From Streptomyces kanamyceticus (GTDB lineage: Bacteria > Actinomycetota > Actinomycetes > Streptomycetales > Streptomycetaceae), in assembly GCF_008704495.1 (NCBI RefSeq), contig NZ_CP023699.1, forward strand, positions 9,796,001 to 9,860,000: a DNA stretch of 64,000 bases, in the 5' to 3' direction. Made by a program: the position numbers and the translations under genes. The notes beneath the pieces were generated by a model. The model did not search any database. It saw only the letters and a list, made by a program, of their open reading frames with translations, and was not told the origin of the DNA. Positions 9,371 to 18,172 of the stretch are shown in pieces (position 1 is the first letter of the stretch; each line of letters starts with the position of its first letter).

Positions 9371-9949
9371 CTACCGATTCGCCGAGAACTCCTCGAACGT
9401 ACGCGGCGTACGCCCGGTCAGCTCACGCACCGCGGTCGTCACCTCGGACATCGTGCCCGCTGCCATCTCCGCGTAGAGCCGTAGAAGGTCAGCCACGAAC
9501 CATCCGGGCAATCTCCTCGTGCGTCGGCGCCTCCGGCCCGGTGAGCGCGTAGGTCTCGCCTCCTCGGGGCGGGCCTGTCAGGAGGGCCGCGGCACGGGCG
9601 GCGATGTCGTAGGCGTCGATGTACGCCACGCGTCCCGCGCCGTAGGGGCCTTCCAGAGCGCCGCCGTGGGTGAAGCCGCCCTCGCCGGTGAAGAAGTTCT
9701 GCATGTAGCCGGTGGCTGAAGTGACGTCCACGCGAGGCCGGATGCCTTGAGGTGCTGCTCGATCTCCCAGTGCGCGCGTACGGACAGCTTCGTGTCCGGG
9801 CCGGGCTGCCACGCCGACATCTTCACCACCCACGAGACCCCGGCGGTGCGTGCGTCCCGCACCAGCGCCCGGAAGGGCACGTCCGCTTCCGCGAGCGCCC
9901 GCACGAGGTGCCTGCCAATGGTGCCGGTCGCAGCCGTCACGAGAATCAT
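9371..9949 (-). pseudogene. NmrA-like NAD(P)-binding protein, decayed
   Basis: The start MILVTAATGTIGRHLVRALAEADVPFRALVRD is a Rossmann motif of the NmrA/SDR-a quinone-reductase-like family. It then jumps to VVKMSAWQPGPD, omitting about 60 residues normally present (the ADL..D..F loop), so an internal deletion is likely. The frame changes near 9714: one missing G would join SLQP to TGYMQNFF. It changes again near 9495, where the C-terminus (VADLLRLYAEMAAGTMSEVTTAVRELTGRTPRTFEEF) continues in a third frame to a stop at 9371. The deletion makes true decay more likely here than sequencing error alone. Confidence 0.75.
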
Positions 9950-10120
9950 CGTGTCCCTACCTTCCGAGAGCTGCCATGAGTCCTGGCCACCTTGACGGAG
10001 GCGGCCTCCGTTTGCCTCAAAGGTCAACTACGGGAAGGCTGTTGGGCGAAGAAGTCATGCCGCCGCCGACGGCGAGGAAACCGCGATCGGGCGACGCCCC
10101 CGCACTCGTAGGATGCGTGG

Positions 10121-10414
10121 ATGCCGAAGCCGATACGGATGAGCCGCCGCACATGGATCGCCACGTGGGCGGTGCTGTGTGCTGCCGGCCTCGCCGCCAC
10201 AGTCCAACTGAACGCCTCTTCGGAGCCGGACCCGGAGCCCGAGAAGCCCCTCAGCGCCGAGTGCGCCAAGTACATCGCGGACATCGAGGCGCGGATGGCC
10301 AAGGCGAAGAAGGAAGGCGAGGGGGACGGGGTGCTGGCCTTCTCCCGAATCCGGACCGGCTCCGAGAACGACTGCGGCGACGAGCTCCGCGACCACTTCG
10401 GTGGCGGTGGGTGA
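10121..10414 (+). CDS. small secreted or membrane-anchored hypothetical protein
   Basis: A 97-residue protein not recognised by family. It has a basic start (MPKPIRMSRRTW), one hydrophobic segment (about 12-31, WIATWAVLCAAGLAATV) that could be a signal peptide or anchor, an acidic Pro/Glu stretch (EPDPEPEKP), and a charged helix (AKYIADIEARMAKAKKEGEG). Two Cys in the exported part (48 and 86) could form a disulfide. A gAGGAtg purine site precedes ATG 10121. It converges on the kinase gene, 13 bp away. Coding is supported by RBS and composition only. Confidence 0.55.
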   Translation: MPKPIRMSRRTWIATWAVLCAAGLAATVQLNASSEPDPEPEKPLSAECAKYIADIEARMAKAKKEGEGDGVLAFSRIRTGSENDCGDELRDHFGGGG

Positions 10415-10427
10415 GCCGCGGGGACGC

Positions 10428-11512
10428 TCAAGATGCCGCGGGCAGTTCCACGGTGACGCGGAGCCCACCGGCGGGCCGGGGAGCGAGCGTGAGGGTTCCC
10501 TCGTGTGCCTCGGCGATGGTCTTGACGATGGCCAGGCCCAGGCCGACGCCCGCCTGGTGGGTGTGGATGCGCTCCGTGCCGCGCTGGAAGGGTTCGGTGA
10601 GGGTCGCGACGAGCTGGGGGGTGAGCTGCTCGCCGGTGTTCTCGACGGTGAGCACCACGGTCTTGGGGCGGGCGCCGGTGTGGACCCAGACGGTGCCCCG
10701 TTCCGGCGCGTTGTGGACGATCGCGTTGTGCACGAGGTTCGTGGTGAGCTGCAGCAGGAGCGCGGGCGAACCGTTCGTGGAGACGATGTCGCCGCTGGTC
10801 TTGAGGGTGACGCCGTGCCGTTCCGCGAACGGGTAGAGAGTCTCGGCCACTTCCTCCGCGACGAGGGACAGGTCGACCAGCTCCCGGGTGAAGGACCGCT
10901 GGTTGGCGCGGCTGAGCAGGAGCAGCGCCTCGGTGAGGTCGATCGCCCGGGTGTTGACGGTGCGCAGGCGGTCGATGAGTTCGCCGGTGTCGTGGTCCGG
11001 GTCCGTGTGGGCCACGTCGAGCAGGGTCTTCGAGATCGCGAGCGGGGTACGCAGCTCGTGCGAGGCGTTGGCGGCGAACCTCTGCTGCTCCGCGACGTGC
11101 GCTTCGAGCTGCGCGAGCATCGTGTCGAAGGCGTCGGCGAGCTCGCGGAACTCGTCCCTGCGGCCCGGCAGCCGGATCCGGTGGGACAGCGATCCGGCCG
11201 CGGCCGTGCGGGTGGCGTGCGCGATGCGGTCCAGGGGCGCGAGCATGCGCCCGGCGAGGATCCACCCTCCCAGGAGGCCGAACACCAGCAGGAACACCAT
11301 GACCCCGGCTGCCGTCGGAGCGAAATTGCGTACGAAGAGGGTGCCCGGAGTCACCCGCACCGCCCCCGATTCATTGGTCTGCAGCCACCCCTGCCGCAGG
11401 AGGAACACCCCACGGCAACGAGCAGCAAAGCGCCCGCGACCATGAGGAATCCGGCGTAGCTGAGGGTGAGTTTGAGACGGACGCTCAAGCCGGGCTGTCT
11501 GTCCACGGTCAT
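10428..11512 (-). pseudogene. VanS-like sensor histidine kinase, frameshifted at 11408-11411
   Basis: The N-terminus is in one frame (MTVDRQPGLSVRLKLTLSYAGFLMVAGALLL, first membrane helix). The rest is in another: a short extracytoplasmic loop, second helix (VMVFLLVFGLLGGWILAGRM), HAMP, phospho-acceptor His in NASHELRTPLA, N-box NLVHNAIVHN and G-box GVGLGLAIVKTI. One extra C in the C4 run at 11408-11411 joins the parts into a normal 361-residue kinase. The short sensor loop (about 30 residues) resembles VanS-type kinases. No response regulator adjoins it; the orphan VanR-like gene at 5019-5713 carries the same upstream 25-bp motif, so the two are probably partners. Confidence 0.8.
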
Positions 11513-11613
11513 CACCCTACGGTCCGGTGACGGGTGCGGTGGCGTTGCGGCGGCCGACGCCTCGCCCTGTGGTGCTGGTCCAGGCGCATGGATGAAGTCT
11601 GCCGGTCGGCACG

Positions 11614-11638
11614 TATCGTCCGCGTATCGAAAATCGCA
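11614..11638. promoter_or_regulatory. direct-repeat motif, copy B
   Basis: TATCGTCCGCG followed by TATCGAAAATC, identical at 23 of 25 positions to the site at 5739-5763 and in the same orientation. It lies about 100 bp upstream of the VanS-like kinase start and just beyond the acyltransferase stop. The two copies suggest one regulator controls both loci. Confidence 0.58.
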
Positions 11639-11641
11639 CGT

Positions 11642-12751
11642 CTAGAGCAGGGACCGTGTCGGCGAAGCCCGGTCCTGCTCCTTGGGCTGGTCCCGCACGA
11701 GACGGCGCGGGAAGCGCGGCTCGACGACGGGCCGCAGGACGCGGCGTACGGGCGCGGACGAGAACAGCACGCTCAGGGCGACACCCAGCAGCGGCGTGAC
11801 GACGACGGCCCAGGCCCCGAGCCGCGCGAGCTGGTCGCCCGCGCCGTACGCCTGGCCGATCTGCACCAGCAGGCCGTGCGTCAGGAAGGGGAACATGGTC
11901 GCCGCGCCGAGCGCGGTGAAGGGCGTACGCCGCGTGGGCACCAGCGCGAAGAAGGCGGCGACCAACACGGCCGAGGCGCCGAAGAGGAGCATCCGGGTGA
12001 CCAGGTAGTCCGGCCACGCGCTGTGCAGGTCGTCGTTGCTGTACTGCATGTGCAGCCAGCGGACGTCATACGAGGGGGCCATGACGTACGCGGATGCGAG
12101 GGCGATCAGCAGGATCACCACGGCGGCCGCGCGGCAGAGGGGGGTGCGCAGGCGGTGGAAGTGCTCCGGGCGAAGCCTGAGCCCGAGGACGAACCAGGGC
12201 AGGAACATCAGGACCCGGGGCAGCGCCAGTTCGTAGTCCATGCCGGTCAGACCTGCGCCGAGGGAGATCGCCACGGCGGCGGGCACGGCGAAGCGAATCG
12301 CCTGCCACACCGGAGTGGTGAGGCGCCACAGGAAGAGGGCCACCAGGAACCAGAGGAGGTACGTGGGCTCGGTCGGCGTGAGCTCGAAGGGTGAGCCCCA
12401 GATCACCGTGTAGAGGGCCCGGTAGGCGACGGTGAAGAAGAGATAAGGGACGAGTACGCGGGCGAGCAGCGCTCTGACCTGGTCGGGGCGCCCGGTGAAT
12501 CCGCGGGAGAAGTATCCGCACAACAGAATGAACGCGGGCATGTGGAACAGATAAACGACGACGTACGCGCCGCGGACCGTGTCCAGTTCGGCGGGGAGCA
12601 GCGAGCCCCAGATGTGGCCGATGACGACCAGGGTCACGAGCAGGTACTTCGCATTGTCGAAGAACGGGTCACGGGTCCGCTCCGGCGCCGGTGAGGCGCG
12701 GGCGGAGGGCCGGTTGTGGGGGTTGACCGGGGCGAACAGCATCACGGGCAC
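11642..12751 (-). CDS. membrane acyltransferase (acyltransferase-3 family)
   Basis: A 369-residue integral membrane protein of the acyltransferase-3 family. It has about ten membrane segments; FFDNAKYLLVTLVVIGHIWG (about 30-49) carries the conserved His of helix 1, and YLFHMPAFILLCGYFSRG is typical of the fucose-4-O-acetylase/OafA branch. The family transfers acetyl or other acyl groups to extracellular polysaccharides or glycolipids. GTG 12751 has CAGGAAG just upstream; ATG 12742 is an alternative. It lies upstream of the kinase on the same strand, with the 11614 motif between them, so an envelope-modification role alongside the Van-like genes is possible but unproven. Confidence 0.8.
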   Translation of the reverse strand: MPVMLFAPVNPHNRPSARASPAPERTRDPFFDNAKYLLVTLVVIGHIWGSLLPAELDTVRGAYVVVYLFHMPAFILLCGYFSRGFTGRPDQVRALLARVLVPYLFFTVAYRALYTVIWGSPFELTPTEPTYLLWFLVALFLWRLTTPVWQAIRFAVPAAVAISLGAGLTGMDYELALPRVLMFLPWFVLGLRLRPEHFHRLRTPLCRAAAVVILLIALASAYVMAPSYDVRWLHMQYSNDDLHSAWPDYLVTRMLLFGASAVLVAAFFALVPTRRTPFTALGAATMFPFLTHGLLVQIGQAYGAGDQLARLGAWAVVVTPLLGVALSVLFSSAPVRRVLRPVVEPRFPRRLVRDQPKEQDRASPTRSLL

Positions 12752-12878
12752 AGCTTCCTGACATCGCGGTGTTTGATGGCCTTGTTCTCTGCGAACGATG
12801 CCATCACACCTTGGTCAGGTGTCCAAGGAGGTTGCCCTTCGGAGCCGAGGCGGCGCCGTCAGCCCCTTGCGGCCGGCC

Positions 12879-13298
12879 TCAGGCGGCGAGGGCCTTGTGC
12901 AGGGCGTCGAGGCCGTCGGCGTATATCCCGGCGAAGAGAGCGACGGCCTCCTCCTCGGTGACGCCGTCGGGGTTGAAGCGGCCGGACCACTGCACCTCGG
13001 CGACGTCGGCGCGGCCGGGAACCGCGTGGACCCGGAGGGTGGAGACGTAGCCGTCGACGGGGAACGGGGCCTGGAGGATGGCGTAGCTGTAGTGGCGCTC
13101 GGCCTCGTTGAAGTCGACGAGGCGCTCGATGATGACGTCGCCGTCGGGATTGGTCAGGCGGCGGACGCGCCCGCCTTCGAGGGCGGTGCTCTCGGGGATG
13201 TAGGGGAGCCAGTCGGGGAGGGCGTCGAAGCCGCCGATGAGACTCCACACCTTGTCGGGCGAGGCGGGGACGGTACGGGAGACGGACGTGGAAGCCAT
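12879..13298 (-). CDS. SRPBCC-family protein (polyketide-cyclase/dehydrase-like)
   Basis: A 139-residue START/SRPBCC domain: SRTVPASPDKVWSLIGGFDALPDWLPYI at the start, RRLTNPDGDVIIERLVDFNEAERHYSYAIL in the middle and the long C-terminal helix EEEAVALFAGIYADGLDALHKAL. Such proteins bind hydrophobic ligands and occasionally act as cyclases. AAGGAATC lies before ATG 13298. The aldo/keto reductase ends 39 bp upstream on the same strand, so they are probably co-transcribed; a joint role in detoxifying an aldehyde or aromatic is a guess. Confidence 0.82.
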   Translation of the reverse strand: MASTSVSRTVPASPDKVWSLIGGFDALPDWLPYIPESTALEGGRVRRLTNPDGDVIIERLVDFNEAERHYSYAILQAPFPVDGYVSTLRVHAVPGRADVAEVQWSGRFNPDGVTEEEAVALFAGIYADGLDALHKALAA

Positions 13299-13337
13299 GA
13301 TGATTCCTTGTTGCTGCGTGGGGGGTGTCGGCGGAGG

Positions 13338-14348
13338 TCAGGCGTTGTCGGGGAGCGGGGCCGCCGGGCTGACCAGGCCCGCGGCGCGTACGTCGGTCCA
13401 GAACGAGGCCGGGACGGTCTCGTTCAGGGCCGCGGTGTCCTCGGCGATACGGCTGGGCCGGGTGGCGCCGGGGACGACGGCGGCGGACGCGGGGTGGGCG
13501 AGGGAGAACTGCAGGGCGGCGGCCTTGATGCCGATGCCGTGCTTCTCGGTGAGAGCCTTCAGCTTGCCGACGCGCTCGATGATCTCGGCGGGGGCCTGCT
13601 GGTACTCGAAGTGGGCGCCACCGGCGAGGATGCCGGAGCTGTAGGGGCCGCCGACGACCATGTCGACGCCCTGCTCCTGGGCCATGGGCAGCAGGCGCGT
13701 GAGCGCGTGCTCGTGGTCGAGGAGGGTGTAGCGGCCGGCGAGGAGGAAGCCGTCGGGCTTCGGCTCGTCGAGGGCGAGGGTCAGCTCGATGGGCTCGGTC
13801 TTGTTGACGCCGAGGCCCCAGGCCTTGATGACGCCTTCGTCGCGCAGCCGGGACAGGACGCGGAAGGCGCCGGTGCGGGCCTCCTCGAACTTGTCGAGCC
13901 ACGCGTCGCCGTGGAAGTCCTGGGCGATGTCGTGGACCCAGACGACGTCCAGCCGGTCGGTGCCCAGGCGCTTGAGGCTGCCCTCGATGGAACGCTCGGT
14001 CGCCTCGGCGGTCCACTCGTGGAGGATCTTGTTCGGATTGCCGTGCTCGAACAGGCCGCCCTTCTCGCCGAAGTCCGGGACGTCCGTCTCGTGCTCGTCG
14101 AGGATGACGCGGCCGACCTTGGTGGACAGGACGTACGCATCACGCGGCTTGGCCGAAAGCACCTGGCCGAGCCGCTCCTCGGCGAGTCCCGCGCCGTAGA
14201 AGGGAGCGGTGTCGAAGTAGCGGATGCCGTGGTCCCAGGCGGCCTCGACGGTGGCGAGGGCCTCGTCGTCGGGGATGGCGCGGAACATGTTGCCGAGCGG
14301 GGCGGTGCCGAAGCCGAGGCGGCCGGGAAGGATGTTCTTGAGGGACAT
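13338..14348 (-). CDS. aldo/keto reductase
   Basis: A 336-residue AKR barrel. The tetrad is visible: Asp and Tyr in YFDTAPFYGAG (about 44-54), Lys in LSTKVGR and His in VWVHDI. The D-DVVWVHDIAQDFHGDAW variant and ERLGQVLS spacing resemble the D-threo-aldose/L-fucose dehydrogenase-like branch. It uses NAD(P)H to reduce sugars or carbonyls. It heads the operon with the SRPBCC gene and diverges from the MerR regulator at 14598, whose promoter has a MerR-type dyad, so the regulator may control this unit. Start ATG 14348. Confidence 0.86.
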   Translation of the reverse strand: MSLKNILPGRLGFGTAPLGNMFRAIPDDEALATVEAAWDHGIRYFDTAPFYGAGLAEERLGQVLSAKPRDAYVLSTKVGRVILDEHETDVPDFGEKGGLFEHGNPNKILHEWTAEATERSIEGSLKRLGTDRLDVVWVHDIAQDFHGDAWLDKFEEARTGAFRVLSRLRDEGVIKAWGLGVNKTEPIELTLALDEPKPDGFLLAGRYTLLDHEHALTRLLPMAQEQGVDMVVGGPYSSGILAGGAHFEYQQAPAEIIERVGKLKALTEKHGIGIKAAALQFSLAHPASAAVVPGATRPSRIAEDTAALNETVPASFWTDVRAAGLVSPAAPLPDNA

Positions 14349-14513
14349 GAGCAGTGCCTTTACGCGATGTGGGGGTGCGGGGCGAAGCGGCCCCGTATGA
14401 GCGTCGTGTCTGGATGCAGGCGCTCCTTACACGTGAAGACAATACTTGCGTGCGCGGGTTATTGCAAGAGCGGACTATGTGCGCTCGCTCTGTAATGTGT
14501 CACGTGGTCGGGC

Positions 14514-14544
14514 TTGAAGCTGCCGCAGCGGCAGCCTCTACCGT
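14514..14544 (+). promoter_or_regulatory. MerR-type promoter with 17-bp dyad in a 19-bp spacer
   Basis: TTGAAG (14514-14519) and TACCGT (14539-14544) are separated by 19 bp. GCTGCCGCAGCGGCAGC (14519-14535) is a perfect dyad centred in the spacer. An over-long spacer carrying the operator is the hallmark of MerR-activated promoters. It lies 53 bp upstream of the MerR-family gene. Confidence 0.65.
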
Positions 14545-14597
14545 CCTGAACAGGGCGGGAAATCCCGGCCCGGGAGGCGCGAGTGAGGGAGGCGGCG

Positions 14598-15359
14598 ATG
14601 GCCTGGCCGATCGCGGAGGTCGCCCGGATGTCGGGTGTGACGGCCCGGACGCTACGGCACTACGACGAGATCGACCTGCTGCCACCGGCCTGGATCGGGT
14701 CCAACGGCCACCGTTACTACGAGGAGCGTCAGCTGCTGCGCCTGCAGCAGGTCCTCGTGCTGCGGGCGCTGGGCCTGGGACTGCCGGAGATCGGCCGCAT
14801 CCTGGCCGCGCAGGTCGACGAGCTGGAGGCCCTGCGGGGCCATCGGCGTCGGCTGCTCGCCGAGCGCGACCGGCTGGATGCCCTGGCCGGCACCGTCGCC
14901 CGCACGATCGCCGAACTGGAGCAGCACAGGAAGGACGGCACAGACATGATCAGCATCAGCCGACCGGAGAACCTGTTCGAGGGCATCCGGTCTGCCCACT
15001 GCATGAAGGCCCTGCACGGCTGCCCGGAGCTGGTCGGGGCCGTCGAGCGGCACGCCGCGGCGATGAGCGAGGCCGAGAGCGAGGCCGACGAGCGCGAGCG
15101 CACGGCGCAGATGATCCGGCTGGCGGAGCTCTTGGCCGCGGGCCTGCCCGCCGACGCCGATGAGGTGCAGGCCGAGATCGACACCCAGTACCGGACCCTG
15201 GCCCGGATCAGGGCAGCCACCGCTGAGGAGTACCGCGCGATCGGGCGCACCTGCGTGGAGAACGAGCACTGGCGCGCGGCGTACGAGGGGATCGCGCCGG
15301 GCCTGGCCGCGTACCAGCGGGCCGCCATCGAGGCGTACGCCGCGACTCGGCTGCGCTGA
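14598..15359 (+). CDS. MerR-family regulator, TipA-like
   Basis: A 253-residue regulator. The N-terminal winged helix (IAEVARMSGVTARTLRHYDEIDLLPP) is followed by the MerR coiled coil (about 75-115, AQVDELEALRGHRRRLLAERDRL). The C-terminal ~110 residues (NLFEGIRSAHCMKALHGCPELVGAVERHA to YQRAAIEAYA) resemble the TipAS drug-binding domain, which binds thiopeptides and other hydrophobic drugs; here a Cys occurs in SAHCMKALHGC. GGGAGG precedes ATG 14598; an in-frame GTG at 14583 is less likely. It probably autoregulates through the 14514 promoter and may control the divergent aldo/keto reductase. Confidence 0.83.
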   Translation: MAWPIAEVARMSGVTARTLRHYDEIDLLPPAWIGSNGHRYYEERQLLRLQQVLVLRALGLGLPEIGRILAAQVDELEALRGHRRRLLAERDRLDALAGTVARTIAELEQHRKDGTDMISISRPENLFEGIRSAHCMKALHGCPELVGAVERHAAAMSEAESEADERERTAQMIRLAELLAAGLPADADEVQAEIDTQYRTLARIRAATAEEYRAIGRTCVENEHWRAAYEGIAPGLAAYQRAAIEAYAATRLR

Positions 15360-15439
15360 GCCGGGACCGGGCCGCCGCCACGGGGGTGCGGTGGTGCGCA
15401 TGGGTACGTGCAGCGGAACGGCGGCGATGGGGTGGTTCC

Positions 15440-16916
15440 GTGGCAGTCGCGCAGACGCAGACGCAGGGTCAGATCGGGCAGTTGAACGGGCTGATGTGCG
15501 AGGTGCGGCGGCAGGTGTCGCGCGGGGCCGACCCGGACGTGCGGAGGATCCTCGACTGGGCGCACCAGCAGACCGGTGCCGAGATCGCGTTGATCGCGAG
15601 TGACGCGCACGCGGTGGAGGTGAGCGGCCCGGGCTTCCCTCGGGCGGTCCTGCGGCCGGTGGCCGAGCTGCTCGCGCGCCTTTCCGGCGGGGAGTTGGCC
15701 ACGACCGTGACCTACACCGGGGGTCTGCATCTGCGCTGTGAGGCCCTCGGCTCCCAGGAGCCGCATCCGGTGCTGGTGGCAGCCGGACGGACCGAGCTGT
15801 CCCCGGAGGCGGCCGCGCTCCTCGCGCACGCGGGCACCGCCCTGACCCTGCTGCGCCAGGCACGGGGCAGCTACCGGATCCGACGGAACTACCGGGACAA
15901 GGCGCGCCAACTGCGATTCGCCGTGCTGCAGGCGCTGCTGACGGGCGGTCCGACGCCGGCCCGCCGCATGACGGTCGGTGCTGTTCCTCCACTGCTGGAG
16001 GCCGATCGGCTGCGCCTGTACCTGCTGCACTGCCCACCGGGGGAGCGCGACCGGCTCGCCCTGGCCCACCAGGATCCCTCCGGTACCACGGGGCGGATCT
16101 CATGGTGCACTGCCCGGTGTTCCACGAGCACTTGATCTGCCTGCTCGCCGAGGACGCGGAGACTGAGGGGTCGGGTGGCCCGGTTGGATTGGACGGCCCG
16201 GCAGGGTCGTACGGCCTGGCCGTACGACCCTGCGCCGCCTGGTGCACGACGACCCGCGCTTCGCACTGGGCATCAGCGGCGCGCACCCCTTCGAGTCGAC
16301 TGCCGGGGTCTACAGCCAAGCTGTTCACGGCCGGACGCCGCTGGAAGGCGTCCTGTTGCCCCGTCAGGCCGCCCTCTCGTGGGCCCACGGACTCCTGCAG
16401 CCGCTGGCGTCGATCCCCACGCTCAGCGCCGAGGTCACGCGCCTGGCGGTGAACCTCTCCCGCTCGGCCGTCGCGCGGCTGCTCGGGCTCAGCCACAACA
16501 CCGTCTCCGCCCATCTGCGCAGGGCGGAGCAGGCGCTCGGTCACGACCTCTTGGACGTCCGGTTCCGAGCCGATGTCCAGCTGGCCCTCGCCCTCGCGGG
16601 CTGTGGCGCCGCTCCTGAATCCCACGCCCGTCAACTGCCGCCGAACCTGGCGGACTTGCTGGGCAACGAGCGCGCCGCCGCCTGGGCCCGAACGGTTCTG
16701 GGACCGCTCGACGACCGACACCGCCGCACTCTTGTGGCATGGGTCGAGGCCCATACCGATGCCCAGCAGGCGGCCCGCGACGCGGGCATCAGTCGCAACA
16801 CCGTCTTCGTCCAGTGGCAACGGAGCAGCTGCGGCGCCGACTACGCCGGACCCGTCTCCAAGACCAAAGGCGTGACCGGCAAGGGCAACAACGCGCACTG
16901 TGCGGGCTACGCCTGA
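15440..16916 (+). pseudogene. PucR-like helix-turn-helix regulator, two frameshifts
   Basis: Three frame segments make one protein. Residues from GQIGQLNGLMCEVRRQVSRG to LYLLHCPPGERDRLALAHQDP form a GAF/PucR-like sensory part. ADLMVHCPVFHEHLICLLAEDAE continues in a second frame. TTLRRLVHDDPRFALGISGAHPFES to the end is in a third, with a helix-turn-helix (VARLLGLSHNTVSAHLRRAEQALG) and a second one (AARDAGISRNTVFVQWQRS). A missing G in GGGG at 16090-16093 explains the first shift and one lost base near 16221-16229 the second, inside a 33-bp palindrome. The restored product is about 492 residues. The start is uncertain (GTG 15440 lacks a strong RBS). Confidence 0.7.
16201..16233. repeat. 33-bp perfect palindrome
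   Basis: Two 16-base arms (GCAGGGTCGTACGGCC and its exact complement) flank a single T. It lies inside the broken regulator gene, where one base is lost, and in a low-conservation linker. It could form a cruciform or a very stable hairpin in mRNA, and could also cause a sequencing compression error. Confidence 0.85.
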
Positions 16917-16979
16917 GTCCGCCGGTGCACATCGGGTACCCGCGGTCTCCCTTGCCCACGGGCCGGTCGGGGCCGGTTT

Positions 16980-18085
16980 TCAGGCGCGGGTGAGTTTGCA
17001 GGCGGCGACGACGAATCCAGGGCCGAATCCGAGGAGTACGCCCTGGTCTCCGGGGGAGGGTTCGTCGAACGAGCGGCGCAGCACGTCGAGGACGGACGCG
17101 CCGCCGAGGTTGCCGCACATCTCCAGGCTGTCCCAGGAGTGACGCAGCGGGCCCTTGCGGGCTTCTATCGCGGAGTCGGAGCCAGGGTCGGGTCGACGCG
17201 GAGTGCCGTCTGCGCGTGGTTGAGGATGGCAGGGCCACCGGCGTGCACGACGCAGAAGTCGGGGGAGAGCGCGGGCCCGTCGCCGTCCAGCCACTGCTGG
17301 AGGGCGGGGGCGACGGTGCCGATGGCGCGGGTGGCCTCGCGGGTGGAGTCGAAGTGCAGGCCGTGGGAGTCCAGCCGTCCCGCGTACACGGTCTGGCTGT
17401 CGGGCATGACGTACTGCCAGGTGTCGTCGATACGGAAGCGCGGGCCCTGCCCGACGCGGTCCTGACCGGAAACGACGCAGGCCGCGGCGCTGTCACCGAA
17501 CAACACCTTGTAGATCATGCTTTCGCGGCTGGTGTCGACGGGGTTGTAGGTCGCGGTGCTCAGGCACTCCGCGACGACGACCAGGACGTGCGCTCCGGGG
17601 TGGGCGGCGATGTGTTCGTGCGCCAGGGCCAGCGCCTGGGCGCCTCCCGCGCAGCCGTACGAGCCCAGGGCTATGCGGGCTATGTCCGGCCGCAGCCCCT
17701 GGCGGCCCAGGGTCCGGACGAGGTCCGTGTCGAGGCTGGGGGCGGTCCAGGAGGTGGCGTGACTGGTGATGACGCAGTCGATGTCCGCCAGCTCAAGGCC
17801 GGCGTTCTCCACCGCGCGCGGCGCGGCGCGCAGGGCCAACGCGAGTGCGTCCTCGTAGGCGGCGCGGTTGCGTTCGTCGAAGGTCGCGTCGCCCGTGACC
17901 GTCACGGCGTCGAGGGGGCGGCTGAAGTACCGCGTCCGGACTCCGGTGGACCGCGCGGTCCTGAGGTAGGCGGCGAGCCGGGGGAGATCGGCGTGCTGCC
18001 GGGCCATGTCCTCGGTCAAGTCGTCCATCGACACGCGATGTTCGGCGAGTTCAACGTACGGTCTGGCGATCAGCGCGGTGGGCAT
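16980..18085 (-). pseudogene. type III polyketide synthase, frameshifted near 17178-17180
   Basis: The frame from ATG 18085 (GAAGGAG eight bases upstream) encodes a chalcone-synthase-fold enzyme: STGVRTRYFSRPLD, nucleophile Cys in LGSYGCAGGAQALALAHEH and His in FCVVHAGGPAILNHAQ. It then runs to TLAPTPR-stop. The next frame supplies the end, with the third catalytic residue Asn in EMCGNLGGASVLDVL and GFGPGFVVAACKL. One base added in TCGGAG (17176-17181) joins TLAP to DSAIEARKGPLRHSW and gives 368 residues, the normal family length, with the Cys-His-Asn triad complete. It is not close to RppA by eye, so the starter and product are unknown. It ends a four-gene same-strand run with IclR, SDR and MmyB-like genes. 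Confidence 0.82.
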
Positions 18086-18172
18086 GGACCAGGCTCCTTC
18101 GATCTCCGGGCGGCGGCCCAAATCTACGGCAGAGCACTCCCTCTCCGACCCGTGCGGTAGCCCGCGCCTGGT

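Noticed and set aside
12798..14495. A 565-codon open frame on the plus strand
   Set aside because: It lies opposite the SRPBCC and aldo/keto reductase genes, whose domains are clear; long antisense frames are expected at this GC content.
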